From assembly GCF_003096595.1 (NCBI RefSeq), contig NZ_QEKO01000010.1, forward strand, positions 23,221 to 87,220: a stretch of DNA of 64,000 bases. Direction: 5' to 3'. The DNA is from Pusillimonas noertemannii (GTDB lineage Bacteria; Pseudomonadota; Gammaproteobacteria; Burkholderiales; Burkholderiaceae_B). The translations under genes were made by a program, and so were the position numbers. The notes beneath the pieces are model-generated. The model was not told the DNA's origin. It did no database searches and was given only the letters and a program-made list of their open reading frames with translations. Shown here one piece after another: positions 29,419-38,629 of the stretch (the first letter of the stretch is position 1; each line of letters begins with the position of its first letter).

Positions 29419-30594
29419 ATGAAAATCCGAAGTTTTCCCCGGCCCGCCACCGCGACCCGCCTGTGCGCCGCCCTCACGCTCTCGTTCGGCCTGGCGGCAG
29501 GCGCCAGCGCCGACGTTACCGTAGGCGTGATACTGTCCACCACCGGCCCGGCCACCTCTTTGGGCCAGCCGGCTGAAAACACCGTCAAGCTGTGGCCCGA
29601 CAGCATCGCCGGCCAGAAGCTGAAGGTGATCATGCTGAACGATGCCAGCGACCCCACCGAGGCGTCCCGCCAGGCTGCCAAGCTCATCAACGAAGAAAAA
29701 GTCGACGTCATCGTCGGCTCGTCCGTCACGCCGCCCTCCATCGCCATTGTCGAAGTCGCCGGCAACTTGGCCACGCCGGTCATCGCCCTGGGCGGCGGCA
29801 ACGCCATCATCGAGCCCCAGGAAGGCGCCCGCACCTGGGCCTTCAAGATGGCGGCCCCGGAAGCGATCTCGGTACAGCGCGCCCTTGAACACATGGCTGC
29901 CCACGGCGTCAAGAAGGCCGGCGCCATTGCGGTCTCGACCAGCTACGGCAACGGCTTCCTGAACGCCTTTACCGAACAGGCCAAGGACCACGGCATAGAA
30001 ATCAGCGGGGTCGAACGCTATGGCGCGCAAGACCTGAGCGTCACCGCGCAGATATTGCGCCTGGTCGCGGCCAAGCCCGACGCCATCTACATCCTCAGCT
30101 TCGGCACGCCGGCCTTCCTGCCCCAGGCCGAACTGGTCAAGCGCGGCTACCAAGGCAAAATCTATCAGACCCATGGGGTGGCCAACGCCGACTTCCTGCG
30201 CGTGGGCGGCAAAGACGTGGAAGGCACTTTCCTGGCGGTTGCTCCCGTGCTGGTGGCCGAACAACTGCCCGAGGACGACCCCACCAAGAAGGCGGGCGTC
30301 GACTATGTGACCCAGTACGAAGGCAAATACGGCGCGGGCACGCGCTCGCTGTTCGGCTCCACCGCCTGGACCGCCCTGAACTGGCTGCAAGCCACGGTGC
30401 CTGTCGCGCTAAAGGAAGCCGAGCCGGGCACGCCGGAATTCCGTTCGGCCCTGCGCGACGCGCTTGAAAACATGAAGGAAGTCGTCAGCCCCGAAGGCGT
30501 CTTCAACATGAGCAAAGAGAACCACAACGGCATCGACAGCCGCGGCCAGGTGGTGGTGGAAATCAAGGACGGAAAATGGAAACTGGCGCAGTAA
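29419..30594 (+). CDS. branched-chain-amino-acid-type (LivK-like) periplasmic binding protein
   Basis: A 391-residue type I periplasmic binding protein. The signal peptide ends around residue 34 (LAAGASADVTVGVILS). The Peripla_BP_6 fold follows, with TTGPATSLGQP near 42, DDASDPTEAS-like NDASDPTEASRQAAKLI near 75 and VIVGSSVTPPS near 104. Relatives bind branched-chain or aromatic acids. No permease or ATPase gene is near, so it must use an importer encoded elsewhere or act as a sensor. AAGGAG lies about 11 bases before the ATG. Its end overlaps the next gene by 19 bases. Confidence 0.85.
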   Translation: MKIRSFPRPATATRLCAALTLSFGLAAGASADVTVGVILSTTGPATSLGQPAENTVKLWPDSIAGQKLKVIMLNDASDPTEASRQAAKLINEEKVDVIVGSSVTPPSIAIVEVAGNLATPVIALGGGNAIIEPQEGARTWAFKMAAPEAISVQRALEHMAAHGVKKAGAIAVSTSYGNGFLNAFTEQAKDHGIEISGVERYGAQDLSVTAQILRLVAAKPDAIYILSFGTPAFLPQAELVKRGYQGKIYQTHGVANADFLRVGGKDVEGTFLAVAPVLVAEQLPEDDPTKKAGVDYVTQYEGKYGAGTRSLFGSTAWTALNWLQATVPVALKEAEPGTPEFRSALRDALENMKEVVSPEGVFNMSKENHNGIDSRGQVVVEIKDGKWKLAQ

Positions 30595-32465
30595 GCCATG
30601 AAAACGGGCGGTACTGGACACCGCCCGTCATCGACAGCCTGGACAGCATCCCGCGCATCGAGGCCCGCCCCTATGCGCGAAGCGTGCCCTTTGCATCGAC
30701 CCTGGACCTGATCCTGCGCAACGCGCGGCAGTATCCCGACACGCCCGCCCTGCTCTTCCAGTCAGAGCCCGAGCCCGGGTCTGAACTGCTGGCGTGGCGC
30801 TACGACGAACTGGCCGACCAGATACTGCGTGCGGGCGCCCTGCTGCGCCATGCGGGGGTAAGCCGCGATGCGCCGGTGGCCGTCATCGCGCCCAACATTC
30901 CCTCTACCCATGTGGCGCTGTGGGGCGCACAGCTGGCCGGCTGCGTGTTCCCCATCAATTATCTCCTGGGCGCCGAACACATCGCCGGCCTGCTGCGCGC
31001 CGCCGACGTGCGCGTGATCGTCAGCCTGGGGCACAGCGAACAGCTCGCCATACAACAGACCACCCAAGAGGCCGTGCGCCTGGCGGGCGGCGAACGCCGG
31101 GTGTTCGAGATCGACCCCGACGAGGCCAAGCCCGCGCCCGGCTCGTTCCAGGCGCTGCTGCGCGCCACCGAGCCCCTGGCCGGCCTGGTGGATGAGATTT
31201 CGCCCGACACCACCGCCGCCATCTTCCACACCGGCGGCACCACGGGCCTGCCCAAGATACTGCGGCACAGCCACCGCAACGAGCTGCACACCAGTTGCAT
31301 GGCCGCCGCCTACTACTGCTTTTCGCACGGCGACAGGCTGCTGAACGGCTTTCCGCTGTTTCATGTGGCGGGCGTGTTCGTCTACGGCCTGGCCGCCCTC
31401 GCGGTGGGCGGCACGATTTACGTGCCCACCCTGCTTGGCATGCGCAACCAGCGCTTCGTGGCGAACGCCTGGCAGCTGTTCAAAGAGCACGGCATCTCCC
31501 ATCTGGGCTGCGTGCCCACCACGCTGGCCTCGCTGGCACAAAGCCATGAACAGGCCGGCGTGGATGGCAGTTGCGGCGTGCTCGCGGCCCTTACGGGCGG
31601 CTCTTCCCTGCCGGCCGAAATCGCCAGCCATTTCGAAGCGCGCACCGGCGTGCCCGTGCGCAATATATTCGGCATGACGGAATGCGCCGGCATCGTGGCC
31701 ATCGAGCCCATGGCCCTGCCGCGCACGGCCGGCTCGGTCGGGCTGGCCCTGCCCTATACCGAGGTGCGGGCCCTGCCGCTGGACGAGGCCGACAAGCCGC
31801 GCCCCGACACCTTCTGCGCGCCCGGCCACGAAGGCGTACTGTGCCTGCGGGGGCCACATGTCAGCCCCGGCTACGTCGACGCCGCGCGCAACGCCGGCAC
31901 CTTCACCGAGAATGGGTGGCTGATTTCCGGCGACCTGGGCTATGTCGACGAACAGGGCCGCATCTTCATCACCGGGCGCTCGAAAGACCTGATCATACGC
32001 AGCGGCCACAACATCGACCCGCAGGCCATCGAAGAAGCCTTCCTGGCCAACCCCGACGTGCTTGATTGCGCCGCGGTGGGCCAGCCCGACCGCTACGCCG
32101 GCGAGCTACCGGTGGTGTTCGTCACGCTCAAGTCGGAAGCGGCCTGCGACGCGCCGCAACTGCTGGCCAAGGCCACGCCCCGCATCCACGAGCGGCCGGC
32201 CGTGCCCAAGCAGGTGCATATCCTGAAGGCCATGCCCACCACGCCCGTGGGCAAGATCTTCAAGCCTGCCCTGCGGCGCATGGCGGCCCTGAACGTCGTG
32301 CGCGACACCCTGCGGCAGGCGGGCCTGCTGCAGCACTGCGAGGCGGAATTGCGCGACGAGCAGTCGTCGCGCTGCCTGATTGTCGTGCGCGACCAGGCTC
32401 AGGCAGCCGCCATCGAAAGCGCCCTGCGCGGCCTGCCCGTGCAATGCGACATAGAGGTGCGCTGA
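30576..32465 (+). CDS. AMP-forming acyl-CoA synthetase
   Basis: A 629-residue ANL-superfamily ligase, with the P-loop FHTGGTTGLPKILRHSH near 215, FGMTECAG near 366, SGDLGYVDEQGRIFITGRSKDLI near 450 and the catalytic lysine region TPVGKIFKPAL near 555. About 60 extra C-terminal residues follow the usual end. The substrate is not evident, and length and layout resemble ligases for cyclic or branched acids. Translation begins inside the preceding binding-protein gene, suggesting uptake and activation of the same compound. Confidence 0.85.
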   Translation: METGAVSHENGRYWTPPVIDSLDSIPRIEARPYARSVPFASTLDLILRNARQYPDTPALLFQSEPEPGSELLAWRYDELADQILRAGALLRHAGVSRDAPVAVIAPNIPSTHVALWGAQLAGCVFPINYLLGAEHIAGLLRAADVRVIVSLGHSEQLAIQQTTQEAVRLAGGERRVFEIDPDEAKPAPGSFQALLRATEPLAGLVDEISPDTTAAIFHTGGTTGLPKILRHSHRNELHTSCMAAAYYCFSHGDRLLNGFPLFHVAGVFVYGLAALAVGGTIYVPTLLGMRNQRFVANAWQLFKEHGISHLGCVPTTLASLAQSHEQAGVDGSCGVLAALTGGSSLPAEIASHFEARTGVPVRNIFGMTECAGIVAIEPMALPRTAGSVGLALPYTEVRALPLDEADKPRPDTFCAPGHEGVLCLRGPHVSPGYVDAARNAGTFTENGWLISGDLGYVDEQGRIFITGRSKDLIIRSGHNIDPQAIEEAFLANPDVLDCAAVGQPDRYAGELPVVFVTLKSEAACDAPQLLAKATPRIHERPAVPKQVHILKAMPTTPVGKIFKPALRRMAALNVVRDTLRQAGLLQHCEAELRDEQSSRCLIVVRDQAQAAAIESALRGLPVQCDIEVR

Positions 32466-32489
32466 ATATCTCTGGTGTGCCGGTGCCGC

Positions 32490-32518
32490 CAGGCTCGTCA
32501 TGCCGGATGACGAGCCTG
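32490..32518 (+). terminator. hairpin after the CoA-ligase gene
   Basis: A perfect 12-bp inverted repeat (32490-32501 with 32507-32518) has a 5-base loop, 25 bases after the stop codon. No T-run follows, so termination may need Rho or this may be an mRNA 3'-end stabiliser. Confidence 0.45.
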
Positions 32519-32626
32519 CCTTCGCCCCGTTGCGTGAATCAAGCGGCAATGACGGACAAACGGCCGCCCTTTGCACAAACCCGGCAAACGGGCGCGCCCA
32601 TTACGTTTGCACGACATGTCAAAGAG

Positions 32627-32661
32627 TTGTCCGCAGAGTTGTTCACATAAATTGTGGACAA
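32627..32661. promoter_or_regulatory. cluster of three DnaA-box-like 9-mers
   Basis: TTGTCCGCA (32627-32635), TTGTTCACA (32639-32647) and, on the minus strand, TTGTCCACA (32653-32661) each lie one or two bases from the DnaA box TTATCCACA. The outer parts also pair as the inverted repeat GAGTTGTCC/GGACAACTC (32624-32632 with 32656-32664). Confidence 0.35.
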
Positions 32662-32802
32662 CTCTGCCGCGCCACACCAGGCCGCCCTTCAATCACCAGG
32701 CCGCAACGGTAATGCCCGGGGCGTGCGGCCGCCTCGCTGGCTGCACCACGATCTCCACACATTGATCCAGCGACACCAGTGCTTGCATCATAGTCGCGCC
32801 CA

Positions 32803-32824
32803 GAAGAAAAACGCCCTTCGGGCG
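32803..32824 (-). terminator. short terminator-like hairpin downstream of ahpF
   Basis: On the minus strand a 5-bp GC stem (CGCCC/GGGCG, loop GAA) is followed by TTTTTCTT, 66 bases after the ahpF stop. Confidence 0.5.
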
Positions 32825-32889
32825 CGCGAAGCCGAGAATGGGGTTTCTCTGGTTCGCGCCCCCGAAGGGCGAGGAGCCGGGACAGGCGT

Positions 32890-34476
32890 TTAGGCGATGG
32901 CCTTTTCCTGGGCCGGTTCTTCTTCAGGCGCCGAGCTGCGGATGAGATGGTCGAAGGCGCTGAGGGCAGCCTTGGCCCCATCGCCCGCGGCGATGACGAT
33001 CTGCTTGTACGGCACCGTGGTGGCGTCGCCGGCGGCAAATACACCGGGAACCGAGGTCTGGCCGCGCGCATCGATCTCGATCTCGCCGTAGCGCGACAGG
33101 TCTACCGTGCCCTTGAACCATTCGGTGTTGGGCACCAGGCCAATCTGCACGAAGACGCCTTCGAGTTCGACCTTGCGCGACTCGCCGCTGGGACGGTCGG
33201 TGTACGACAGGCCCGTGACCTTGCTGCCGTCGCCATGGATCTCGGTGGTTTGCGCCGACACGATGACCGTGACATTGGACAGGCTGCGCAGCTTGCGCTG
33301 CAGCACTTCGTCGGCCCGCAGGCTTTCGCCGAATTCGATCAGCGTAACGTGCTTGACCAGGCCGGCCAGGTCGATGGCCGCCTCGACGCCCGAGTTGCCG
33401 CCGCCGATGACCGCCACGTCTTTACCCTTGAACAGGGGGCCGTCGCAGTGCGGGCAATAGGCCACGCCGCGGTTGCGGTACTCTTTTTCGCCCGGCACGT
33501 TTATTTCGCGCCAGCGTGCGCCGGTGGCAAGAATAACCGTTTTGCCCTTGACCGAGCCGCCGTTGGCCAGCTTGATCTCGATCGACTTGCCCGGCACCAG
33601 GGCTTCGGCGCGCTGCAGGTTCATGATGTCCACCTCGTAGGCCTTGACGTGCTCTTCAAGCGCCACGGCAAACTTCGGCCCTTCGGTTTCCTTCACGGAA
33701 ATGAAGTTCTCGATGGCCATGGTGTCGAGCACCTGGCCGCCGAAACGCTCGGCCAGCACGCCGGTGCGAATGCCCTTGCGCGCGGCGTACACCGCGGCCG
33801 CCGCGCCGGCGGGACCGCCGCCCACGATCAGCACGTCGAACTCTTCTTTGGCGCTGAGCTCTTCGGCCTTGCGGCTGCCCGAGTTGGTATCGAGCTTGGC
33901 GAGGATTTCTTCAACACCCGCGCGGCCCTGGCCGAATACTTCGCCGTTCATGTAGACCGTGGGTACCGACATGATCTGTCGCTCGTCGACTTCGCTCTGG
34001 AACAGCGCGCCGTCGATCGCCACGTGGCGAATGCGCGGGTTGATGATGGACATGGCGTTGAGCGCCTGCACCACATCGGGGCAGTTCTGGCACGACAGCG
34101 AGAAATAGGTCTCGAACTGGTAGTCGCCGTCGAGATTGCGGATCTGCTCGATGACCGCTTCGTCGAGCTTGATCGGATGCCCGCCCACTTGCAGCAGTGC
34201 AAGCACGAGCGAGGTAAATTCGTGGCCCATGGGTATGCCCGCGAAGCGGACGCTGATGTCGGTACCCGGGCGGTTGATGCTGAACGAAGGCTTGCGCTGG
34301 GAATCGTCGCTTTGCTCGACAAGCGTGATGCGCTCGGAGAGGGAATCGATTTCCTGCAGCAGTTCGCGCAGCTCTTGGGATTTTGCCCCCTCGTCAAGAG
34401 AGGCAACAATCTCGATGGGTTGCGACACTTTTTCCAGATAGGACTTCAACTGGGTCTTGAGATTGGCATCTAACAT
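32890..34476 (-). CDS. ahpF: alkyl hydroperoxide reductase subunit F
   Basis: The NADH:disulphide oxidoreductase that recharges AhpC. It has 528 residues: an N-terminal tandem thioredoxin-fold domain with the CxxC-type CQNCP near 129, a FAD-binding [10 protein letters not shown] near 218, the redox-active CPHC near 345, and the NAD motif [10 protein letters not shown] near 362. Its length equals that of E. coli AhpF. It lies 127 bases behind ahpC, long enough to allow a separate promoter. Confidence 0.95.
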   Translation of the reverse strand: MLDANLKTQLKSYLEKVSQPIEIVASLDEGAKSQELRELLQEIDSLSERITLVEQSDDSQRKPSFSINRPGTDISVRFAGIPMGHEFTSLVLALLQVGGHPIKLDEAVIEQIRNLDGDYQFETYFSLSCQNCPDVVQALNAMSIINPRIRHVAIDGALFQSEVDERQIMSVPTVYMNGEVFGQGRAGVEEILAKLDTNSGSRKAEELSAKEEFDVLIVGGGPAGAAAAVYAARKGIRTGVLAERFGGQVLDTMAIENFISVKETEGPKFAVALEEHVKAYEVDIMNLQRAEALVPGKSIEIKLANGGSVKGKTVILATGARWREINVPGEKEYRNRGVAYCPHCDGPLFKGKDVAVIGGGNSGVEAAIDLAGLVKHVTLIEFGESLRADEVLQRKLRSLSNVTVIVSAQTTEIHGDGSKVTGLSYTDRPSGESRKVELEGVFVQIGLVPNTEWFKGTVDLSRYGEIEIDARGQTSVPGVFAAGDATTVPYKQIVIAAGDGAKAALSAFDHLIRSSAPEEEPAQEKAIA

Positions 34477-34603
34477 TATATTTTTACTCTCATGAAGGTT
34501 GGGTTCAGGAAGCCGCGGCGACCGGGCTCGTAGCCCGGAAACCGCCGCTTCGAATGGAATCGCCTTGTGGGCGTTGCTTAATGCAGCTTACGCGGGGCGA
34601 TGC

Positions 34604-35167
34604 TTAGATCTTGCCGACCAGGTCCAGCGAAGGAGTCAGGGTCTTGGCGCCTTCTTCCCATTTGGCGGGGCAGACTTCGCCGGGGTGGGCGGCGATGTAC
34701 TGGGCTGCCTTGACCTTGCGCAACAGCTCGGAGGCGACACGGCCGATGCCGTTGTCATGGATTTCAAGAACCTTGATCTCGCCTTCGGGGTTGATGACGA
34801 AAGTGCCACGCAGCGCAATGCCTTCTTCTTCGATCAGGACTTCGAAGTTGCGGGCCAGCTGGTGGGTGGGGTCGGCCAGCATGGGATAGGTGACCTTGCC
34901 GATGGCCTCGGAAGTGTCATGCCATGCCTTGTGCGAGAAATGGGTGTCGGTGGAGACGCTGTAGACTTCGACGCCCAGCTTCTGGAATTCGGCGTATTGC
35001 TCGGCCAGGTCTTCCAGTTCGGTGGGGCACACGAAAGTGAAGTCGGCCGGATAGAAGACCAGCACCGACCATTTGCCTTTCAGCGTTTCTTCGGTAACGT
35101 CGACGAACTTGCCGTTGTGGTACGCGGTAGCTTTGAAAGGTTTGATTTGGGTATTAATCAAGGACAT
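34604..35167 (-). CDS. ahpC: alkyl hydroperoxide reductase subunit C (peroxiredoxin)
   Basis: A typical 2-Cys peroxiredoxin of 187 residues that reduces H2O2 and organic peroxides. The peroxidatic cysteine is Cys47 in FVCPTEL and the resolving cysteine lies in [11 protein letters not shown] near 166. It pairs with ahpF downstream. A sigma-70-like promoter lies at 35210-35238 on the minus strand. OxyR control is usual for the family, but no clear OxyR site was recognised. Confidence 0.96.
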   Translation of the reverse strand: MSLINTQIKPFKATAYHNGKFVDVTEETLKGKWSVLVFYPADFTFVCPTELEDLAEQYAEFQKLGVEVYSVSTDTHFSHKAWHDTSEAIGKVTYPMLADPTHQLARNFEVLIEEEGIALRGTFVINPEGEIKVLEIHDNGIGRVASELLRKVKAAQYIAAHPGEVCPAKWEEGAKTLTPSLDLVGKI

Positions 35168-35472
35168 GTTTTGTCTTCCTTTGTGGTTGATAAATGGGTT
35201 AGTGAAGCCAGTATAGGCAACGGGGTATGATTTGTAAAATTGATTGATTCAATTGTGCCGGTTGATTTTTACTATCGCACATCTCTTACCCGCCAGGATC
35301 GCCCCAGCCCAACCCCTCCCGCTTTTTCGGGGACGATGCCAGCAGCTTGAAGAGGATATCCCAGCAAAGTTCGTTCCATGTTACAGCCTGAAAGCCGGCG
35401 TGCAGGCGCAATAAACATGTAATCTTCGCCCGCCATACTTTCGCGGTTTGGGTCGAACCACCAAGGCAGGCA
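35168..35472. other. 305-bp divergent promoter region of ahpC and the chemoreceptor
   Basis: No gene is seen. The AT-rich half (35195-35280) carries the ahpC promoter and a palindrome; nothing clear marks the chemoreceptor promoter. Confidence 0.4.
35210..35254 (-). promoter_or_regulatory. ahpC promoter with adjacent palindrome
   Basis: On the minus strand TTTACA (35238-35233), 17 bases and TATACT (35215-35210) form a good sigma-70 promoter 43 bases before ahpC. Abutting the -35, AATTGA/TCAATT (35238-35254) is a perfect 6-bp inverted repeat with a 5-base centre, a candidate operator. Confidence 0.55.
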
Positions 35473-37284
35473 ATGCAGCGCTTTCTTACACTGAAGAACG
35501 GATTCATTATTTTCTTGCTGGTGCTGGGGCTGTGCTGTGCGCTGGCCTTCAGCGCCCTGCGCAACGTGGCGGACAGCATCCAGCACCTGCAGCAGACCGA
35601 AAGCAAGCGCCTGCGGGCCACCGAACTGGCCGCGCTGTACAAAGATTATGCCCAGGCCCTTACGCGTCATGCAATGGCCTTCGTCTCGAGCGAGCAGCCC
35701 GAGTTCGAAGAGGCCTACTTCCATGTCGCCGACCTGCTGCACGGCAAGGCGGCCGACCCCAGCGGCGACAGCACGCCGCTGATAGAGCGTTTTCGCCGGG
35801 CCGACTTCACCGCCGCCGAAATGGAAACCGTGGAATCGGCCTTCGCCGCCACCCAGGCCCTGGCCCAGCAGGAAATCAAGGCCATCAATACGGCCAAGGG
35901 CCTGGAAGACGACGGAGCCGGCGGACTGAAGGTGGCCCTGCCCCAGCCTCTCTTGGCCAAAGTGCTGCTGTTCGGCCAGCAATACATAGGCCCAGCCGCC
36001 CAGTTGTCGCGGCAAATCGATGATTTCAACGCCATGCAGTCCAGTCGCTATGCGGCCGAGATGGACGCGGCGCGCGCCTTTAGCGAACGCGCCATGCGCA
36101 TCGCCACGGCAACCCTGCTTGCCCTGCTGCTGTGCAGCGCCGCCGCGCTCTTCCTGCTGTACCGCTTTGTGCGCCGGCCGCTCAACCAGGGGGTGCGGCT
36201 GGCGCAACTGCTGGCGCAAGGCGACCTGACGGCCACCGCGCCCACCCTGCGGCGCGACGAGATGGGGCAACTGCTGGGCGCGCTCAACGGCATCGGCCGA
36301 GGCATACAGGGCGTGGTCGGCCAGGTGCGCGAGCGCACGCTGCAGGTGGCGGCGGCTTCACACGAGATCTCTCGCGGCAATGAAGACCTCTCCCAGCGCA
36401 CCGACGAGCAGGCCGCCAGCCTGCAGCAGTCGTCGGCGGCCATGGAGCAGCTGGCCGCCGCAGTGCGCCTCAATGCCGACAATGCCCACGAGGCCATGCA
36501 GCGGGTGGCCCATGCCTCGACCCGCGCGGCCCATGGCAGTGCGCAAATGCAGAAGGCGGCGCGTACCATGAGCCTGCTGCGCCAGGATTCGGGACAGATG
36601 GCCGACATCGTGGCCACCATCGAAGGCATCGCCATGCGCACCAACATCCTGGCCCTGAACGCCGCCATCGAGGCCGCCCGCGCCGGTGCCCATGGACGCG
36701 GCTTCGCCGTGGTGGCCAACGAGGTGCGCAGCCTGGCGCTGCGCAGCGCCACGGCCTCAAAGGAAATCGAGGCGCTCATCCGGCAATCCCTGAACCACGT
36801 TGACCAGAGCGGCAAGCTGGTCGATGAGGCCGTTACCGCCGTGGACGAAACCGTGTCCTGCGTGGCGCTGGCCAAGGACCGCATGGAAGAAATCAGCGCG
36901 GCTTCCAAGGAGCAGTCGCAGGGCATACACCAGGTGACGGTCGCCGTGGCCCAGATGGACGTCATTACCCAGCAAAACGCCCGGCTGGTGCATGAGGCCG
37001 CCCAGGCCGCGCTGCGGCAGATCGAGCAGACCCAGGGCTTGCAGGAAGTGATCGCGCGCTTCGTCATGCCCGATGACGCCGGGCCGGAGCACGAATGCGA
37101 GCCCCTCGAAGACGACCCGGAAGGGTTCGGCCATCTTGCCGGCGGACGAGATGCGGGCTTGACAATGCCTTCGCCCGACGATGAAGGCGTCGTCCTCGCC
37201 TCGCGCTTTTTCCCGGACAACCCGCCGGGTGGCGGCCGCCCGACGCCTTCCCTGCCCTGGCTGGCCAGCCGGACAGCCGCCTGA
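35473..37284 (+). CDS. methyl-accepting chemotaxis protein
   Basis: A 603-residue chemoreceptor. Membrane helices lie at about 9-29 and 216-236 and bracket a periplasmic helical ligand domain of about 185 residues. A HAMP linker follows, then the signalling coiled coil. The conserved hairpin tip (near 385-425) reads IAMRTNILALNAAIEAARAG. The C-terminal 60 residues are acidic and proline-rich and lack the NWETF-type pentapeptide that tethers CheR and CheB in enteric receptors. The ligand is unknown and no che genes are in the window. Confidence 0.88.
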   Translation: MQRFLTLKNGFIIFLLVLGLCCALAFSALRNVADSIQHLQQTESKRLRATELAALYKDYAQALTRHAMAFVSSEQPEFEEAYFHVADLLHGKAADPSGDSTPLIERFRRADFTAAEMETVESAFAATQALAQQEIKAINTAKGLEDDGAGGLKVALPQPLLAKVLLFGQQYIGPAAQLSRQIDDFNAMQSSRYAAEMDAARAFSERAMRIATATLLALLLCSAAALFLLYRFVRRPLNQGVRLAQLLAQGDLTATAPTLRRDEMGQLLGALNGIGRGIQGVVGQVRERTLQVAAASHEISRGNEDLSQRTDEQAASLQQSSAAMEQLAAAVRLNADNAHEAMQRVAHASTRAAHGSAQMQKAARTMSLLRQDSGQMADIVATIEGIAMRTNILALNAAIEAARAGAHGRGFAVVANEVRSLALRSATASKEIEALIRQSLNHVDQSGKLVDEAVTAVDETVSCVALAKDRMEEISAASKEQSQGIHQVTVAVAQMDVITQQNARLVHEAAQAALRQIEQTQGLQEVIARFVMPDDAGPEHECEPLEDDPEGFGHLAGGRDAGLTMPSPDDEGVVLASRFFPDNPPGGGRPTPSLPWLASRTAA

Positions 37285-37378
37285 TAACGATTTCCGCTGG
37301 GCTTTCGCCGCCGCCTCGCCCGCGGCTACGGTAAAATGGCGTGTTAAGCCAAATACACGCATCAAACCAGGAAAGCAC

Positions 37379-38483
37379 ATGGAAGCCGAACGCCAGAACC
37401 AGCTCATCGCCCGCATCGAAGACTACGCGGAGCGCGAGGCGGCGCTACGGGGGTATCTTTGACTACGCAGGCAAATCTGAACGCCTGCACGTCGTCAACG
37501 CCGAGCTCGAAAGCCCCGACGTCTGGAACGACCCTCAACGCGCCCAAGAGCTGGGCCGCGAAAAGAAAAGCCTCGACAACATCGTTGGTTCGCTGACCCA
37601 CATAGGCAGCGCCCTGTCCGAAGCACGCGAGCTCTTCGAGCTGGCGGCCGAAGACGATGACGACGCCACGCTGGCCGCCATAGAACAAGACTGCGAAAAA
37701 CTGGGCGCGCAGCTCGAAGAGCTCGAGTTCCGCCGCATGTTCAACAACCCGGCCGACCCGCTCAACTGCTTCATGGACATCCAGGCCGGCGCCGGCGGCA
37801 CCGAGGCGCAAGACTGGGCGTCCATGCTGCTGCGCCAGTACCTGCGCTATTGCGAAAACAAGGACTTCAAGACCGAAGTGCTCGAAGAGTCGCCCGGCGA
37901 CGTGGCCGGCATCAAGTCGGCCACCATCAAGATCGAGGGCGACCACGCCTTCGGCTTCCTGCGCACCGAAACCGGCGTGCACCGCCTGGTGCGCAAAAGC
38001 CCGTTCGATTCATCCAATGGGCGCCACACCTCGTTTGCCAGCGTCTTCGTCTATCCCGAAATCGACGATTCCATCGAAATCGAGGTCAATCCGGCCGATC
38101 TTCGCGTAGACACCTACCGCGCCAGCGGCGCCGGCGGCCAGCACATCAATAAAACCGATTCCGCCGTGCGCATCACGCACGTTCCCAGCGGCATCGTCGT
38201 GCAATGCCAGAACGACCGCTCGCAGCACCGCAACCGCGCCGAAGCCATGCAAATGCTCAAGTCGCGGCTCTACGAGATGGAAATGCGCGAGCGCATGGCC
38301 GAGCAGCAGAAAATGGAAGACGCCAAGACCGACGTGGGCTGGGGCCACCAGATCCGCTCGTACGTGCTGGACCAGAGCCGCATCAAAGACCTGCGCACCA
38401 ACGTCGAAATCTCCAATACGCAAAAAGTGCTGGACGGCGACCTGGATCCCTTCATCCAGGCCAGCCTGAAACAGGGGGTGTAG
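37379..38483 (+). CDS. prfB: peptide chain release factor 2, with programmed +1 frameshift
   Basis: RF2 reads UGA and UAA stop codons. Translation starts at ATG 37379 and meets an in-frame TGA at 37460 within the classic slip site CTT TGA C, preceded by a Shine-Dalgarno-like CGGGGG. A +1 shift continues at GAC 37461 to give 367 residues. The release-factor tripeptide SPF (KSPFDSS) and the catalytic GGQ (GAGGQH) are intact. The frameshift autoregulates RF2: low RF2 favours the shift. It is followed 146 bases later by lysS, the usual order. Confidence 0.95.
37449..37463 (+). promoter_or_regulatory. RF2 programmed frameshift site
   Basis: GGGGG-TAT-CTT-TGA-C: the G-run pairs with anti-Shine-Dalgarno 16S rRNA and promotes slippage of the CUU-decoding tRNA to UUU at the in-frame UGA. 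Spacing matches the E. coli site. Confidence 0.93.
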
Positions 38484-38629
38484 GCCACCCCCGCAGCCCG
38501 GCCGGGCATCCGTGCGTTCGAAGTTTCGCGCTGCATGCGAACATGACGGATGCCCAGGCGCCCGACCGGCGCCGCACTTTTTGCCATAATGCTTTACGGC
38601 GCCCCATATCCTGAACCCCATACATCGAC

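Larger units (their letters stand above)
32466..32889. other. 424-bp convergent gap between the CoA ligase and ahpF
   Basis: No gene is seen. It holds a 12-bp hairpin, a cluster of three DnaA-box-like 9-mers (32627-32661), and a short terminator-like hairpin for ahpF near 32803. Confidence 0.5.

Noticed and set aside
37341..38483. prfB read as one unshifted frame from 37341
   Set aside because: The first 40 residues of that frame are nonsense for RF2. The true N-terminus is in another frame and joins by the programmed +1 shift at 37457-37463.
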